NCBI GenBank assembly: GCA_963708235.1 | Contig: OY970200.1 | Location: forward strand, 310,001-374,000 | DNA length: 64,000 bases | Direction: 5' to 3' | Source of the DNA: G963708235 sp963708235 | GTDB lineage: Bacteria; Actinomycetota; Acidimicrobiia; Spongiisociales; UBA5794 | Made by a program: the position numbers and the translations under genes | Notes under the pieces: model-generated | Told to the model about the DNA's origin: nothing | Seen by the model: only the letters and a program-made list of their open reading frames with translations | Database searches by the model: none | Shown: positions 43,691 to 51,651 of the stretch, piece after piece | How positions within the stretch are numbered: the stretch's first letter is position 1 | Layout of the letters: each line of letters starts with the position of its first letter

Positions 43691-44368
43691 GACTCACCGT
43701 TGCTCGGGGGACCCACGAACCGGTAGCCGCTTCCGCGCACCGTTTCGATCAGACCGGCTCCGAACTTTCTCCGTAGCGCCCCGACGTACACCTCCACGAC
43801 GTTCGAGCCGGCGTCGAAGTCGATGTCCCACACCATCTCCAGGAGCTGGGTGCGCGACAAGACGTGACCGCGATGACGGATGAGCGTCACCAGCAACGAG
43901 AGCCTCCCGCGCCGAAAGGTGAATCTCGGCGCCGTCGAGAAAGGCCCGGTGTGAGGCCAGGTCGACGGTGAGCGAACCCGACTGCAGCACCGTCACCCCC
44001 TCCTCGGACCACCGCAGGCGTGCCCGGATCCGGGCGGCGAGCTCCTCGACCGAGAACGGCTTGGTGACATAGTCGTCGGCCCCGGCTTCCAGCCCGGACA
44101 CCTTCGACCCGACATCGTCGAGCGCCGTCAGGGCGATCACGGGGAGCGTGGGCCGCACCTTGCGGATCACCCGCAATGCCTGCAGCCCACTCATTCCGGG
44201 GAGCATCAGGTCGAGCAGGATCAGGTCGATGCTGGTCAGTTTTTCCGCCAGCTCGGTTCCGGTCTCGCCGTCGGGCGCCGACGTCACCATCAGCCCGCGC
44301 ATGCCAAGGCCCTCCTCGACGATGTCGCGGATGCGGGGGTCGTCCTCGATCAACAGGATGTGGGTCAT
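43687..44368 (-). CDS. OmpR/PhoB-family response regulator (single frameshift)
   Basis: DNA-binding partner of the histidine kinase. Receiver domain: acidic pocket ILLIEDDPRIRD, phosphoacceptor Asp in LILLDLMLPGMSGLQ (about residue 53), Thr in VIALTALDDVGSK and Lys in DDYVTKPFSVEELA. The winged-helix domain is split by an extra base in a CCTCCC/GGGAGG stretch near 43903-43908: removing one base joins IHLSARE to LSLLVTLIRHRGHVLSRTQL, and the rest (EMVWDIDFDAGSNVVEVYVG, ETVRGSGYRFVGPP) continues to 43687. The repaired protein of about 226 residues is full length. Start ATG 44368 follows the phosphotransferase stop by one base; ATG 44380 is an alternative. Confidence 0.87.
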
Positions 44369-44369
44369 C

Positions 44370-45653
44370 TCAACCGTCATTCTCCAACATCCGGGCGGCG
44401 ACGCGGACACGGCGCTCGACCTCGGCGGGCCAGTTGCGGCTCAAGACCCGGAAGGGTCCGGTCGCCAGCCACACCATCGCCAGGCATTCACGCCACACCA
44501 GGTCGCGCTCGTCACAGCCCAACGCCGCCTGGAACTCCCTGCGGGCGACTTCCCGGTAGGCGAGCAGACGCTGACGCTGGTCGGGATACGAGTCGGCCAG
44601 CGCCACCAGGTGGGCAAGGAAGTTGGCGGCGTCGTCCGCCGGGTCACCCCAGCACATGCCGTCGGTGTCGATCACGGTGAGTCCGAAGTCGCCGTCGACC
44701 AGTAGCTGACCCTCGTAGAGGTCGCCGTGGATGACGCCCTGGCGGGAGCCGGCGTCCGCCGCACCTTTCCCCACCGCCTCGCAGACGGTCTGCAGGCTGT
44801 CGGAGAGGTCCGGGATGAGCAGGGTGAGCAACTCCTGGGCGCGCTCGGCGGTATGGACCGGGTCGGCGGCGAGGGGGAGTTGTGTCCTGTCGACCGGGAG
44901 GGCGGCCAGACCGGTGAGGAACTCCGCCACCCGCCTGGGATGGGGGAGCGACGCCGCATCGTCGACCAACAGCTGACGCAGGTTGGCGCCAGGATGGGCG
45001 TCGAACACCATCGTGCCGGCTCCGGGACGGTGGCGGGGGAACACCAGATCGAACCGGTCGGCGTGGGGACGGAGCGCTTCGGCGGTCTGCATCGCCTCGG
45101 TGACCCGTGCGGGGGGCATCACCTTGACATACACCTCGGTCCAGGCGTTGCCGGCGGAGGTGCGGCGCAGCGCCCGGGTCTTGAAGACGGTGCGACGGCG
45201 AGGACGGTATCGCACCGGTTCGGTGCGGTGGTGGATCACGCCGTCGAGGTGGGAGACGATGGCGTCGCCGTTTCCCGTGACCAGCTCATTGTCGGGGAGT
45301 CCCGGGTCACACGGGAATGCCCACACCAGGTAGTCGCCACGTCGCTCGATCGGGTCGGGGAGACCATGGAGCGGAGCCCGATCGGGCACCGACCCGGGGT
45401 CACGGCGCCGTTGCCGGGACTCGGCACAGATCCACATGGAGTGCTTGGTGCCGGCGGTGTCCCGGGCAACGGTGCGGTAGCGGATCACCAGCGATCGTCC
45501 TGGACGGTACAGAGCCTGAACCGGGCGCACCTCGCCTGCCTGCCAACCACGGTCCGCCAGGAACCCGGTGACGGCGTCGATACCTGCTGGTCCGATCAAC
45601 CCCTGGGCCCCGGGGATACCGGGGTCCAGGGGGATCGTTGGGGGAATCGTCAT
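44370..45653 (-). CDS. aminoglycoside phosphotransferase (APH)/choline-kinase-like protein
   Basis: Protein-kinase-fold small-molecule phosphotransferase of 427 residues. The N-lobe nucleotide-binding segment is around RPGRSLVIRYRTVA; the catalytic Brenner motif is RQGVIHGDLYEGQLLVDGDF (Asp about residue 305) and the metal-binding motif is VIDTDGMCWGDPADDAANFL. The substrate is unknown; resistance is not implied. It is translationally coupled to both neighbours (TGATG at 45653 with the SPD protein, one-base gap to the response regulator), which is an unusual context for an APH-like enzyme. Confidence 0.88.
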   Translation of the reverse strand: MTIPPTIPLDPGIPGAQGLIGPAGIDAVTGFLADRGWQAGEVRPVQALYRPGRSLVIRYRTVARDTAGTKHSMWICAESRQRRRDPGSVPDRAPLHGLPDPIERRGDYLVWAFPCDPGLPDNELVTGNGDAIVSHLDGVIHHRTEPVRYRPRRRTVFKTRALRRTSAGNAWTEVYVKVMPPARVTEAMQTAEALRPHADRFDLVFPRHRPGAGTMVFDAHPGANLRQLLVDDAASLPHPRRVAEFLTGLAALPVDRTQLPLAADPVHTAERAQELLTLLIPDLSDSLQTVCEAVGKGAADAGSRQGVIHGDLYEGQLLVDGDFGLTVIDTDGMCWGDPADDAANFLAHLVALADSYPDQRQRLLAYREVARREFQAALGCDERDLVWRECLAMVWLATGPFRVLSRNWPAEVERRVRVAARMLENDG

Positions 45654-46195
45654 CAGCTGTTGTCGGGACTGTCGGGACTGTCGGGCGAGTCCGGGCTGTC
45701 CGGTGAGTCCGGTGAGTCCGGTGAGTCGGGGGAATCGGGCGTGGCGGGGCTGTCCGGGGTGTCCGGTGAGTCCGGGGAATCGGGCGTGGCGGGGCTGTCC
45801 GGAGAGTCGGGTGAGTCGGGGCTGTCCGGCGAGGCGGTGGCCCGTCGCGGCCGGTCCGGAGTGTCGGGGGAGTCCGGAGAGTTGGAGTCATTGGCCGCAG
45901 TGGTACGGGTCTGCACCGGTGAGTCGTCCGGGCTGTCCCAGGACCAGTCACGCCCCGAGGCGAGGTTGCTGTCGAGACCGTCGGCGAAGCGGGTGTCGGC
46001 GGGAACGACCACGGTCTCGCCCTCCAGGTCGAGGGGGACCAGGTCGGCTTCGCTCGGCCGCTCCCCCTCCATGTCGACTGGGGAAGGCGCATCAGGGGTA
46101 CTGCTGTCCAGGGCGAACCCGGTGGCGGCGATACCGACGGCTGATCCGCCGGCGACGATCTTGAAGATCTTGGCTCCGATGATTTCCTTGAGCAT
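45653..46195 (-). CDS. membrane-anchored protein with acidic Ser-Pro-Asp repeat tail
   Basis: First gene of the operon, 180 residues. A short hydrophobic N-terminal segment (IIGAKIFKIVAGGSAVGIAA) is followed by about 75 ordinary residues (VDMEGERPSEADLVPLDLEG; VVVPADTRFADGLDSNLASG) and then a tail of roughly 75 residues made of SPD and TPD triplets. The tail is strongly acidic and proline-rich, so extended and disordered, and its DNA is a 9-bp-like repeat. AAGGAGCG lies 8 bases before the ATG. No homologue recognised. Together with the poly-Asp protein in the same operon it gives this two-component system two acidic, presumably surface-exposed partners. Confidence 0.78.
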   Translation of the reverse strand: MLKEIIGAKIFKIVAGGSAVGIAATGFALDSSTPDAPSPVDMEGERPSEADLVPLDLEGETVVVPADTRFADGLDSNLASGRDWSWDSPDDSPVQTRTTAANDSNSPDSPDTPDRPRRATASPDSPDSPDSPDSPATPDSPDSPDTPDSPATPDSPDSPDSPDSPDSPDSPDSPDSPDNS

Positions 46196-46446
46196 CTCAT
46201 CGCTCCTTCTGTCTGGTGAGTGCTGCTGATCCTCACTATGGAGGACCTACCTGAAGCGATCCTGAGGTGGTTCTGAAAGTTTCTTCATCCCGGTGCGTGC
46301 CCGTTCACCCGGCGAAAGTGTCCCTCCGCTACCCGGCACCGGGCGGGTCCACACCTTCCCCCCGGCACCGCGGTGGGTGGGCGAGGCGAGCAGCGGTGCC
46401 GGTGGCCACGTCCACACGATGATGTCATTCGCATCGCTCGCACCGG

Positions 46447-46452
46447 TAGGGT
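46447..46452 (+). promoter_or_regulatory. -10 box of a probable leaderless promoter (gamma-carbonic-anhydrase-like gene)
   Basis: TAGGGT, 7 bases before the ATG at 46460. It decides that start in a frame open further upstream. Confidence 0.5.
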
Positions 46453-46459
46453 TGGGGTC

Positions 46460-46999
46460 ATGTCTGACGGTACCGCTGACCAGAACACTGACGCGGGTTT
46501 CGACCCCATCGCGGTTCCTGAGATCGATGCCACGGCCTACCTGGCGGAGGGGTGCCATATCCGAGGTCTGGTGGTCCTGCGCCGTCGGGTGGTGGTGATG
46601 TTCGGTGCGGTGCTGCGCGCCGAAGCGGACCGGATCGAGGTCGGCGAGGAGAGCAACCTCCAGGACAACGTGGTGGTTCACACCGACTACGGCTACCCGA
46701 CCGTCATCGGACGACGCGTCACCGTGGGGCATGCCGCCGTGGTGCACGGGGCCACCATCGGAGACCACTGCCTGGTCGGGATCGGGGCCTTGGCGCTCAA
46801 CGGCTCGACGCTCGGCGAGGGAGCCTGGCTGGCGGCGGGATCGGTCCTGCCGGAGGGCAGGAGCATCGAACCATGGACCATCGCCGCCGGCGTACCCGCC
46901 AGGCCTCTTCGGGAACTGCGTGAGGATGAGATCCGCCGCCAGGACGACGGTGTGGACGAATACCTCCGTCTCGCCGAGCGCTATCGACGGTCACCGTAG
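46460..46999 (+). CDS. gamma-carbonic anhydrase-like hexapeptide-repeat protein
   Basis: Left-handed beta-helix protein of 179 residues in the gamma-carbonic-anhydrase/PaaY family. Hexapeptide repeats run from LAEGCHIRGLVVLRRR to GSVLPEGRSIEPWTIAAGVP. The three Zn-ligand histidines are in DNVVVHTDYGYP (about residue 73) and RVTVGHAAVVHGATIGDHC (about 90 and 95). A C-terminal helix (RELREDEIRRQDDGVDEYLR) follows as usual. It may hydrate CO2 or act as a thioesterase-like accessory protein; family members are often inactive or uncharacterised. Confidence 0.9.
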   Translation: MSDGTADQNTDAGFDPIAVPEIDATAYLAEGCHIRGLVVLRRRVVVMFGAVLRAEADRIEVGEESNLQDNVVVHTDYGYPTVIGRRVTVGHAAVVHGATIGDHCLVGIGALALNGSTLGEGAWLAAGSVLPEGRSIEPWTIAAGVPARPLRELREDEIRRQDDGVDEYLRLAERYRRSP

Positions 47000-47008
47000 T
47001 CCTGATCT

Positions 47009-47040
47009 CGATACACCACGATACACCTCGTGGTGTATCG
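47009..47040. promoter_or_regulatory. VapB operator (12-bp inverted repeat)
   Basis: CGATACACCACG (47009-47020) and CGTGGTGTATCG (47029-47040) form a perfect inverted repeat with an 8-base spacer that itself repeats ATACACC. It ends 4 bases before the -10 box of vapBC. Confidence 0.7.
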
Positions 47041-47044
47041 TGTG

Positions 47045-47050
47045 TAGTGT
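47045..47050 (+). promoter_or_regulatory. -10 box of a probable leaderless vapBC promoter
   Basis: TAGTGT, 6 bases before the vapB ATG at 47057, just downstream of the inverted repeat. Confidence 0.5.
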
Positions 47051-47056
47051 TCGAAT

Positions 47057-47290
47057 ATGGCTCGTACCAACATCGACATCGACGAGGAACTGATCGCCCG
47101 GGTGATGGAGCGATACCAGGTCCCGACCAAGCGGGAAGCGGTTGACCTTGCCCTGCGCCGCCTGGTCGGCGAGGTGATGACCCGCGAAGAGGCGTTGGCC
47201 ATGCGTGGCGTCGGGTGGGAAGGGGACCTTGCGGCGATGCGCCGTGATCGGATGGACCTGCTCTGGGGTCACACCAGAGACGACGTGTGA
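47057..47290 (+). CDS. vapB: type II antitoxin, VapB family
   Basis: Antitoxin of 77 residues. The N-terminal ribbon-helix-helix-type sequence MARTNIDIDEELIARVMERY, then PTKREAVDLALRRLVGEVMT, is the actinobacterial VapB signature; the C-terminal half (ALAMRGVGWEGDLAAMRRDR) is the toxin-wrapping part, with the Trp-Glu-Gly-Asp-Leu motif. It overlaps the toxin gene by 4 bases. The palindrome upstream is its likely binding site, giving autoregulation of the pair. Confidence 0.93.
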   Translation: MARTNIDIDEELIARVMERYQVPTKREAVDLALRRLVGEVMTREEALAMRGVGWEGDLAAMRRDRMDLLWGHTRDDV

Positions 47291-47685
47291 CGGTCTCCCT
47301 TCTCGACTCGTCGGCCTGGATCGAGTTCCTCAGGGACACCGGGTCCGGCACGTGCGAGCGTGTTGACTCTCTGCTTGCGTCCGAAGCTCCTCTTGCCACG
47401 ACCGATGTCGTGCTCATGGAGCTCCTTGCCGGTGTCAGGTCCGAGCGGGACCGCACCAAGGTCTGGTCGCTGCTCAATCGGGCCCGGTTCTACCCGGTGC
47501 GACCCCTGTTCGACTACGAGCAGGCGGCGATGGTCTACCGCACCTGCCGCCAGGGTGGGGTCACCCCCCGACAGTTGACCGACTGCCTGATCGTCGCCAT
47601 CGCCATCAGGGAAGACGCCGTGCTGCTCCACGCCGACGCCGATTTCGACCGCATGGCCGAGCACGTGCCCTTGCGGGTCGCCTGA
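47287..47685 (+). CDS. vapC: type II toxin, VapC family PIN-domain ribonuclease
   Basis: Mg2+-dependent ribonuclease toxin of 132 residues. PIN-domain acidic residues are visible: Asp in VSLLDSSAWIEFLRD, Glu in DVVLMELLAGVRSE, Asp in TPRQLTDCLIVAIAI and Asp in LLHADADFDRMAEH, the complete quartet. GTG start overlaps the vapB stop (GTGTGA). The target RNA cannot be predicted. Confidence 0.93.
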   Translation: MTVSLLDSSAWIEFLRDTGSGTCERVDSLLASEAPLATTDVVLMELLAGVRSERDRTKVWSLLNRARFYPVRPLFDYEQAAMVYRTCRQGGVTPRQLTDCLIVAIAIREDAVLLHADADFDRMAEHVPLRVA

Positions 47686-47729
47686 GCCGCTCGATCGAGG
47701 TCCACGGAGCTCCGAGTTCCACCGGTCGG

Positions 47730-47735
47730 TAGCAT
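47730..47735 (+). promoter_or_regulatory. -10 box of a probable leaderless promoter (2-hydroxyacid dehydrogenase)
   Basis: TAGCAT, 8 bases before the ATG at 47744; no Shine-Dalgarno. Confidence 0.5.
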
Positions 47736-47743
47736 CGCTGTCT

Positions 47744-48727
47744 ATGCGTGTCGCCGTGTTCTCCGCCAAGAGGTACGACCAGCGGTTCTTCGATGCCGCA
47801 AACGACGGACGTCACGATCTGGTCTATCTGGAGCCACGGCTCGATCAGACCACGGCGGCGCTCGCCGATGGTTTCGATGCGGTGTGCGCCTTTGTCAACG
47901 ACCACCTCGATCGTGCCGTGCTGGAGCGGATCGCCTCGGGTGGCGCCCGGATCGTGGCGTTGCGGAGCGCCGGCTTCAACCACGTCGACCTCGACGCCGC
48001 CGCCGAACTCGATCTGGTGGTCGCCCGCGTCCCGGCGTACTCACCGACGTCGGTCGCCGAGCACACCGTGGCGTTGATCCTCGGGCTCAACCGCAAGATC
48101 CACCGGTCCCATTCTCGGGTCCGTGAGGGCAATTTCTCCCTGGAAGGGCTGCTCGGCTTCGACCTCGGCAGGCGCACCGTCGGGATCGTGGGGACCGGGG
48201 CGATCGGCGTCGAGGTCGCCCGGATCCTCGCCGGATTCGGCTGTCGGGTACTGGGGAGCGATCCCACCCAGAACCCGGCCGCCATCGCGATGGGTGTGCA
48301 GTACGTCCCCGTCAAGGAACTCTTCGCATCAGCCGACATCATCACGCTGCACGCACCATTGACACCGGCGACCCACCATCTGATCGACGCCGTCGCCATC
48401 GAGTTGATGAAGCCGGGGGTGATGGTGATCAACACCAGCCGCGGCGCCCTGGTCGATACCGCCGCCACCATCGAGGGGCTCAAGTCGGGCCGGATCGGCT
48501 ACCTCGGGCTCGACGTCTACGAGGAGGAGGGCGACCTGTTCTTCGAGGACCTGTCCGATGTCGTCATCCAGGACGATGTGTTCTCCCGGCTGCTCACCTT
48601 CCCCAACGTGCTGGTCACGGGGCATCAGGCGTTCTTCACCGAGGAGGCGTTGACGGCGATCGCCGCCACCACCATCGACAATCTGACCGCGTTCGAGGAG
48701 GGGCGACGCTCCGGCAACGAGCTGTGA
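47744..48727 (+). CDS. ldhA: D-lactate dehydrogenase / D-2-hydroxyacid dehydrogenase
   Basis: NAD-dependent dehydrogenase of 327 residues reducing pyruvate or another 2-oxoacid. It starts with the LdhA-type MRVAVFSAKRYDQRFFDAAN. Catalytic Arg is in VALRSAGFNHVDLDAA and INTSRGALVDTAATIEGLKS; the NAD site is RRTVGIVGTGAIGVEVARIL; the Glu is in LGLDVYEEEGDLFFEDLSD and the catalytic His in NVLVTGHQAFFTEEAL. The FEDLS and VTGHQAFFT motifs match LdhA of fermenting bacteria. With nifJ it points to pyruvate handling under low oxygen. Confidence 0.93.
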   Translation: MRVAVFSAKRYDQRFFDAANDGRHDLVYLEPRLDQTTAALADGFDAVCAFVNDHLDRAVLERIASGGARIVALRSAGFNHVDLDAAAELDLVVARVPAYSPTSVAEHTVALILGLNRKIHRSHSRVREGNFSLEGLLGFDLGRRTVGIVGTGAIGVEVARILAGFGCRVLGSDPTQNPAAIAMGVQYVPVKELFASADIITLHAPLTPATHHLIDAVAIELMKPGVMVINTSRGALVDTAATIEGLKSGRIGYLGLDVYEEEGDLFFEDLSDVVIQDDVFSRLLTFPNVLVTGHQAFFTEEALTAIAATTIDNLTAFEEGRRSGNEL

Positions 48728-48793
48728 CCGACCTGCCGAACCCCGGTGGACGGTCCCCGGGTCCGGTGCGAATTCCGCCCCCCCGAACACCTG

Positions 48794-48799
48794 TACCAT
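48794..48799 (+). promoter_or_regulatory. -10 box of a probable leaderless promoter (typA)
   Basis: TACCAT, 9 bases before the ATG at 48809. Confidence 0.5.
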
Positions 48800-48808
48800 T
48801 CACCACCT

Positions 48809-50633
48809 ATGCCTGCTGCACCTTTCCGTAATGTCGCGCTCATCGCGCACGTCGATCATGGCAAGACCACCCTGGTCGATGCCATGCTCAACGCCGCCGG
48901 AGTGTTCGAAGCCCATCAGACGCCGCGTCGACCGGGTCATGGACTCGAGCGACCAGGAACGCGAGCGCGGGATCACCATCCTCGCCAAGGCCGCATCCAT
49001 CGAATGGAAGGGCACCCGGATCAACCTGGTCGACACCCCGGGTCACGCCGACTTCGGTGGGGAGGTGGAGCGGGCTCTGGCGATGGTCGACGGTGTCCTG
49101 CTGTTGGTCGATGCGGCCGAAGGCCCGATGCCGCAGACCCGTTACGTCCTCTCCAAGGCGCTCGCCGCCCATCTCCCGGCCGTGGTCGTGGTCAACAAGG
49201 TGGATCGTGGCGACGCCCGTCCCGAGGCCGTTGTCGACGAGATCTACCAGCTGTTCTTCGACCTCGACGCCCCCGAGGACCGCATCGAGTTCCCAGTGGT
49301 CTCCGCCATCGCCCGCGATGGCCGCGCCGTTGCCGGACTCGGGATGCCCGGCGAGGACGACGACCTGAGTCCGATCCTCGATGCCATTCTCGAACACATC
49401 CCGCCGCCGTCGGGCGACCCGGACGCACCGCTGCAGGCCATCGTCACCAACCTCGACGCCTCCGACTACCTGGGTCGTCTCGCCATCGGTCGTGTCGTCC
49501 AGGGCACGCTGCGTTCCGGCGAACAGGTCGCCCTCTGCCACGGCAACGATGCCGAGCCGCCGCTGAAGCGCCGTCTCACCCAGCTCCTCGGTTTCGTCGG
49601 GCTGGGTCGCGCCGACGTGCCCGAGCGCACCGCCGGCGACCTCTTCGTCGTTGCCGGGTTCCCGGAGGTCGAGATCGGCGACACGCTCGCCGACCCTGCC
49701 GACCCTCAGCCATTGCCACGGCTCGAGGTCGACGAGCCGGTGCTGCGGATGACCTTCGGGGTCAATACCTCCCCGCTCGCCGGCAAGGACGGCAAGTTCC
49801 TCACCTCCCGGCAGATCAAGGAACGCCTCGACCGCGAGGTCCGGGGCAACGTCTCGATCCGCATCGGAGCCACGGCATCGCCCGAGATCATCGAGGTGGC
49901 GGGTCGGGGTGAGCTCCAGCTTGCGGTGCTCATCGAGACCATGCGTCGGGAGGGTTTCGAGCTCCAGGTGAGCCGGCCCGAGGTGATCCTGCGCGAGGTC
50001 GACGGCCAACCCCACGAGCCCGTGGAACGCGCCGTGGTCGACGTCCCCGACGAGTATGTCGGAACCATCACCCAGGCGGTGGCGCCCCGGAAGGGCAAGA
50101 TCATCGACATGCGTCCCGGTGACTCGGGGCGGACCATCATCACCGTCGAGGCGCCGGCGCGGGGCCTGCTCGGGTTCCGTTCGCTGCTGATGACCTCGAC
50201 GCGGGGCACGGCGCTGGTCCACCAGCACCATGCGGGCTGGATGCCGTGGGCCGGAGAGCTCCCGCACCGGCAGGGCGGCGCCATGGCGGCGGACCGTCGC
50301 GGGGAGAGCACCGGTTTCGCCCTCGACAACCTGCAGAAGCGCGGCGAGTTGTTCATCGGACCCGGGGTCGAGGTGTACGAGGGGATGGTGATCGGCGAGG
50401 CGTCCCGCTCCGAGGCGATGGTGGTCAACCCCACAAAGGGCAAGCAGCTCACCAACATCCGCACCCACAGCAAGGACGAGGCGATCAAGCTCGAGCCACC
50501 CCGGGACATGACCCTGGAAACGGCCATCGAATGGATCGCCGACGACGAGTTGGTCGAGGTCACCCCGGCAGCGATCCGCATCCGGAAGCGCTACCTCACC
50601 GAGAGCGACCGCAAGACCGCCCGCAAGCGTTAA
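48809..50633 (+). CDS. typA: translational GTPase TypA/BipA (single frameshift)
   Basis: Ribosome-associated GTPase. G1 is in VALIAHVDHGKTTLVDAML; G2 is in SSDQERERGITILAKAAS, G3 in NLVDTPGHADFGGEVERAL, G4 in VVVVNKVDRGDARPE. Domain V and the BipA C-terminal domain follow (MVVNPTKGKQLTNIRTHSKD, ETAIEWIADDELVEVTPAAI, RIRKRYL). Near 48921-48926 there is one surplus base: GVFEAHQT reads on into junk in the first frame, while RVDRVMDSSDQERERGI continues in the next. Removal of one C gives a full 607-residue TypA. Because typA is widely conserved and everything else is intact, a consensus error is more likely than a pseudogene. Confidence 0.9.
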
Positions 50634-50699
50634 CGCAACCAGGTCCGCGTTCGTCACGGATGGTGCGGCGTTGCGCCGACCGGGGCCTGTCCGATCCTG

Positions 50700-50705
50700 T
50701 ACCGT
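50700..50705 (+). promoter_or_regulatory. -10 box of a probable leaderless promoter (DUF5995 gene)
   Basis: TACCGT, 6 bases before the GTG at 50712. Confidence 0.5.
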
Positions 50706-50711
50706 GGCGCC

Positions 50712-51596
50712 GTGCCAGCTTCCACCAGCCTCGACGCCACACTGCTCCGCCTCGATCGCATCATCGAGGAGGCATGTGCCGAACGCAGCCACCTCGGGGT
50801 GTTCCCGGCGATGTATCGCAGTGTCACCTCGGGGGTGCGCGATGCGGTGCGCACCGGAGGGTTCTTCGACGACGACGAGAGGGTCGAGCACCTCACCGTG
50901 GTGTTCGCCGATCTCTACTTCGAGGCATACGACCAGTATCGGGGCCGGTCGCCTGCGGCGAGGTGCTGGGGAGTGGCGTTCGAGACCGCCGATGCCCCTC
51001 AGCAACGGATGATCCTGCAGCATCTCCTGCTCGGTATGAACGCCCACATCAACCTCGACCTGGGTTTGGCCACCGTGGCTGCCGCCGGCGACGACCTCGC
51101 AGCCGTGCAGGCAGACTTCGTACGGGTCAACGAGATCCTGTTCCAGATCCTCGACGGTCTCCAGGAGGGGCTCGGTGATGTGTCCCCGCGGATGTCGCTG
51201 CTCGACCGGCTGGGCGGGTCGTGGGACGAACGGGTGATGCGGGTCGGGATCCGCACCTGTCGCGATCTCGCCTGGCGGTTCGCCAACCGTCTCGTCGCCG
51301 CCGACGACCGGGATGCCGTGGCCGCCGGTCGTGACGCCGACGCCGCCTGGGTGGCCAGGACGATGCTGCGGCCCTGGAGCCCGGTCAATATCGCGGCGCG
51401 ACTCGTGGTCCGCACCGAGAGTCGTGACATCCCCTTGATCGTCGCCGCCCTCGACCGCACCAAGGTCGACCTCGAGGCGGCGGAGCGGGCGGCAGTGGAG
51501 GACATGACCGGGATCGCCGCCGTGGTGACCAGCGACAGCCCGTCGCTGTATCAGGCGGCGCACCGCCGTCCCGGTCGGCGTCACGCCCCGGTCTGA
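50712..51596 (+). CDS. DUF5995 family protein
   Basis: All-helical soluble protein of 294 residues of an actinobacterial family without known function. The characteristic central segment is MILQHLLLGMNAHINLDLGL, together with FFDDDERVEHLTVVFADLYF upstream and VNEILFQILDGLQEGL downstream. Conserved Asn/His/Asp in that segment could form a binding site. No signal peptide or membrane span. GTG start with a TACCGT box 6 bases upstream. Confidence 0.82.
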   Translation: MPASTSLDATLLRLDRIIEEACAERSHLGVFPAMYRSVTSGVRDAVRTGGFFDDDERVEHLTVVFADLYFEAYDQYRGRSPAARCWGVAFETADAPQQRMILQHLLLGMNAHINLDLGLATVAAAGDDLAAVQADFVRVNEILFQILDGLQEGLGDVSPRMSLLDRLGGSWDERVMRVGIRTCRDLAWRFANRLVAADDRDAVAAGRDADAAWVARTMLRPWSPVNIAARLVVRTESRDIPLIVAALDRTKVDLEAAERAAVEDMTGIAAVVTSDSPSLYQAAHRRPGRRHAPV

Positions 51597-51651
51597 ACCG
51601 TCGTGTGGGCAGCGCTCCGGTGCCGCCCGCTGACTGGTGCGGTACCTCGGC

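Noticed and set aside
44370..45653. Antibiotic resistance gene
   Set aside because: APH fold alone does not imply drug modification; operon context suggests another substrate.
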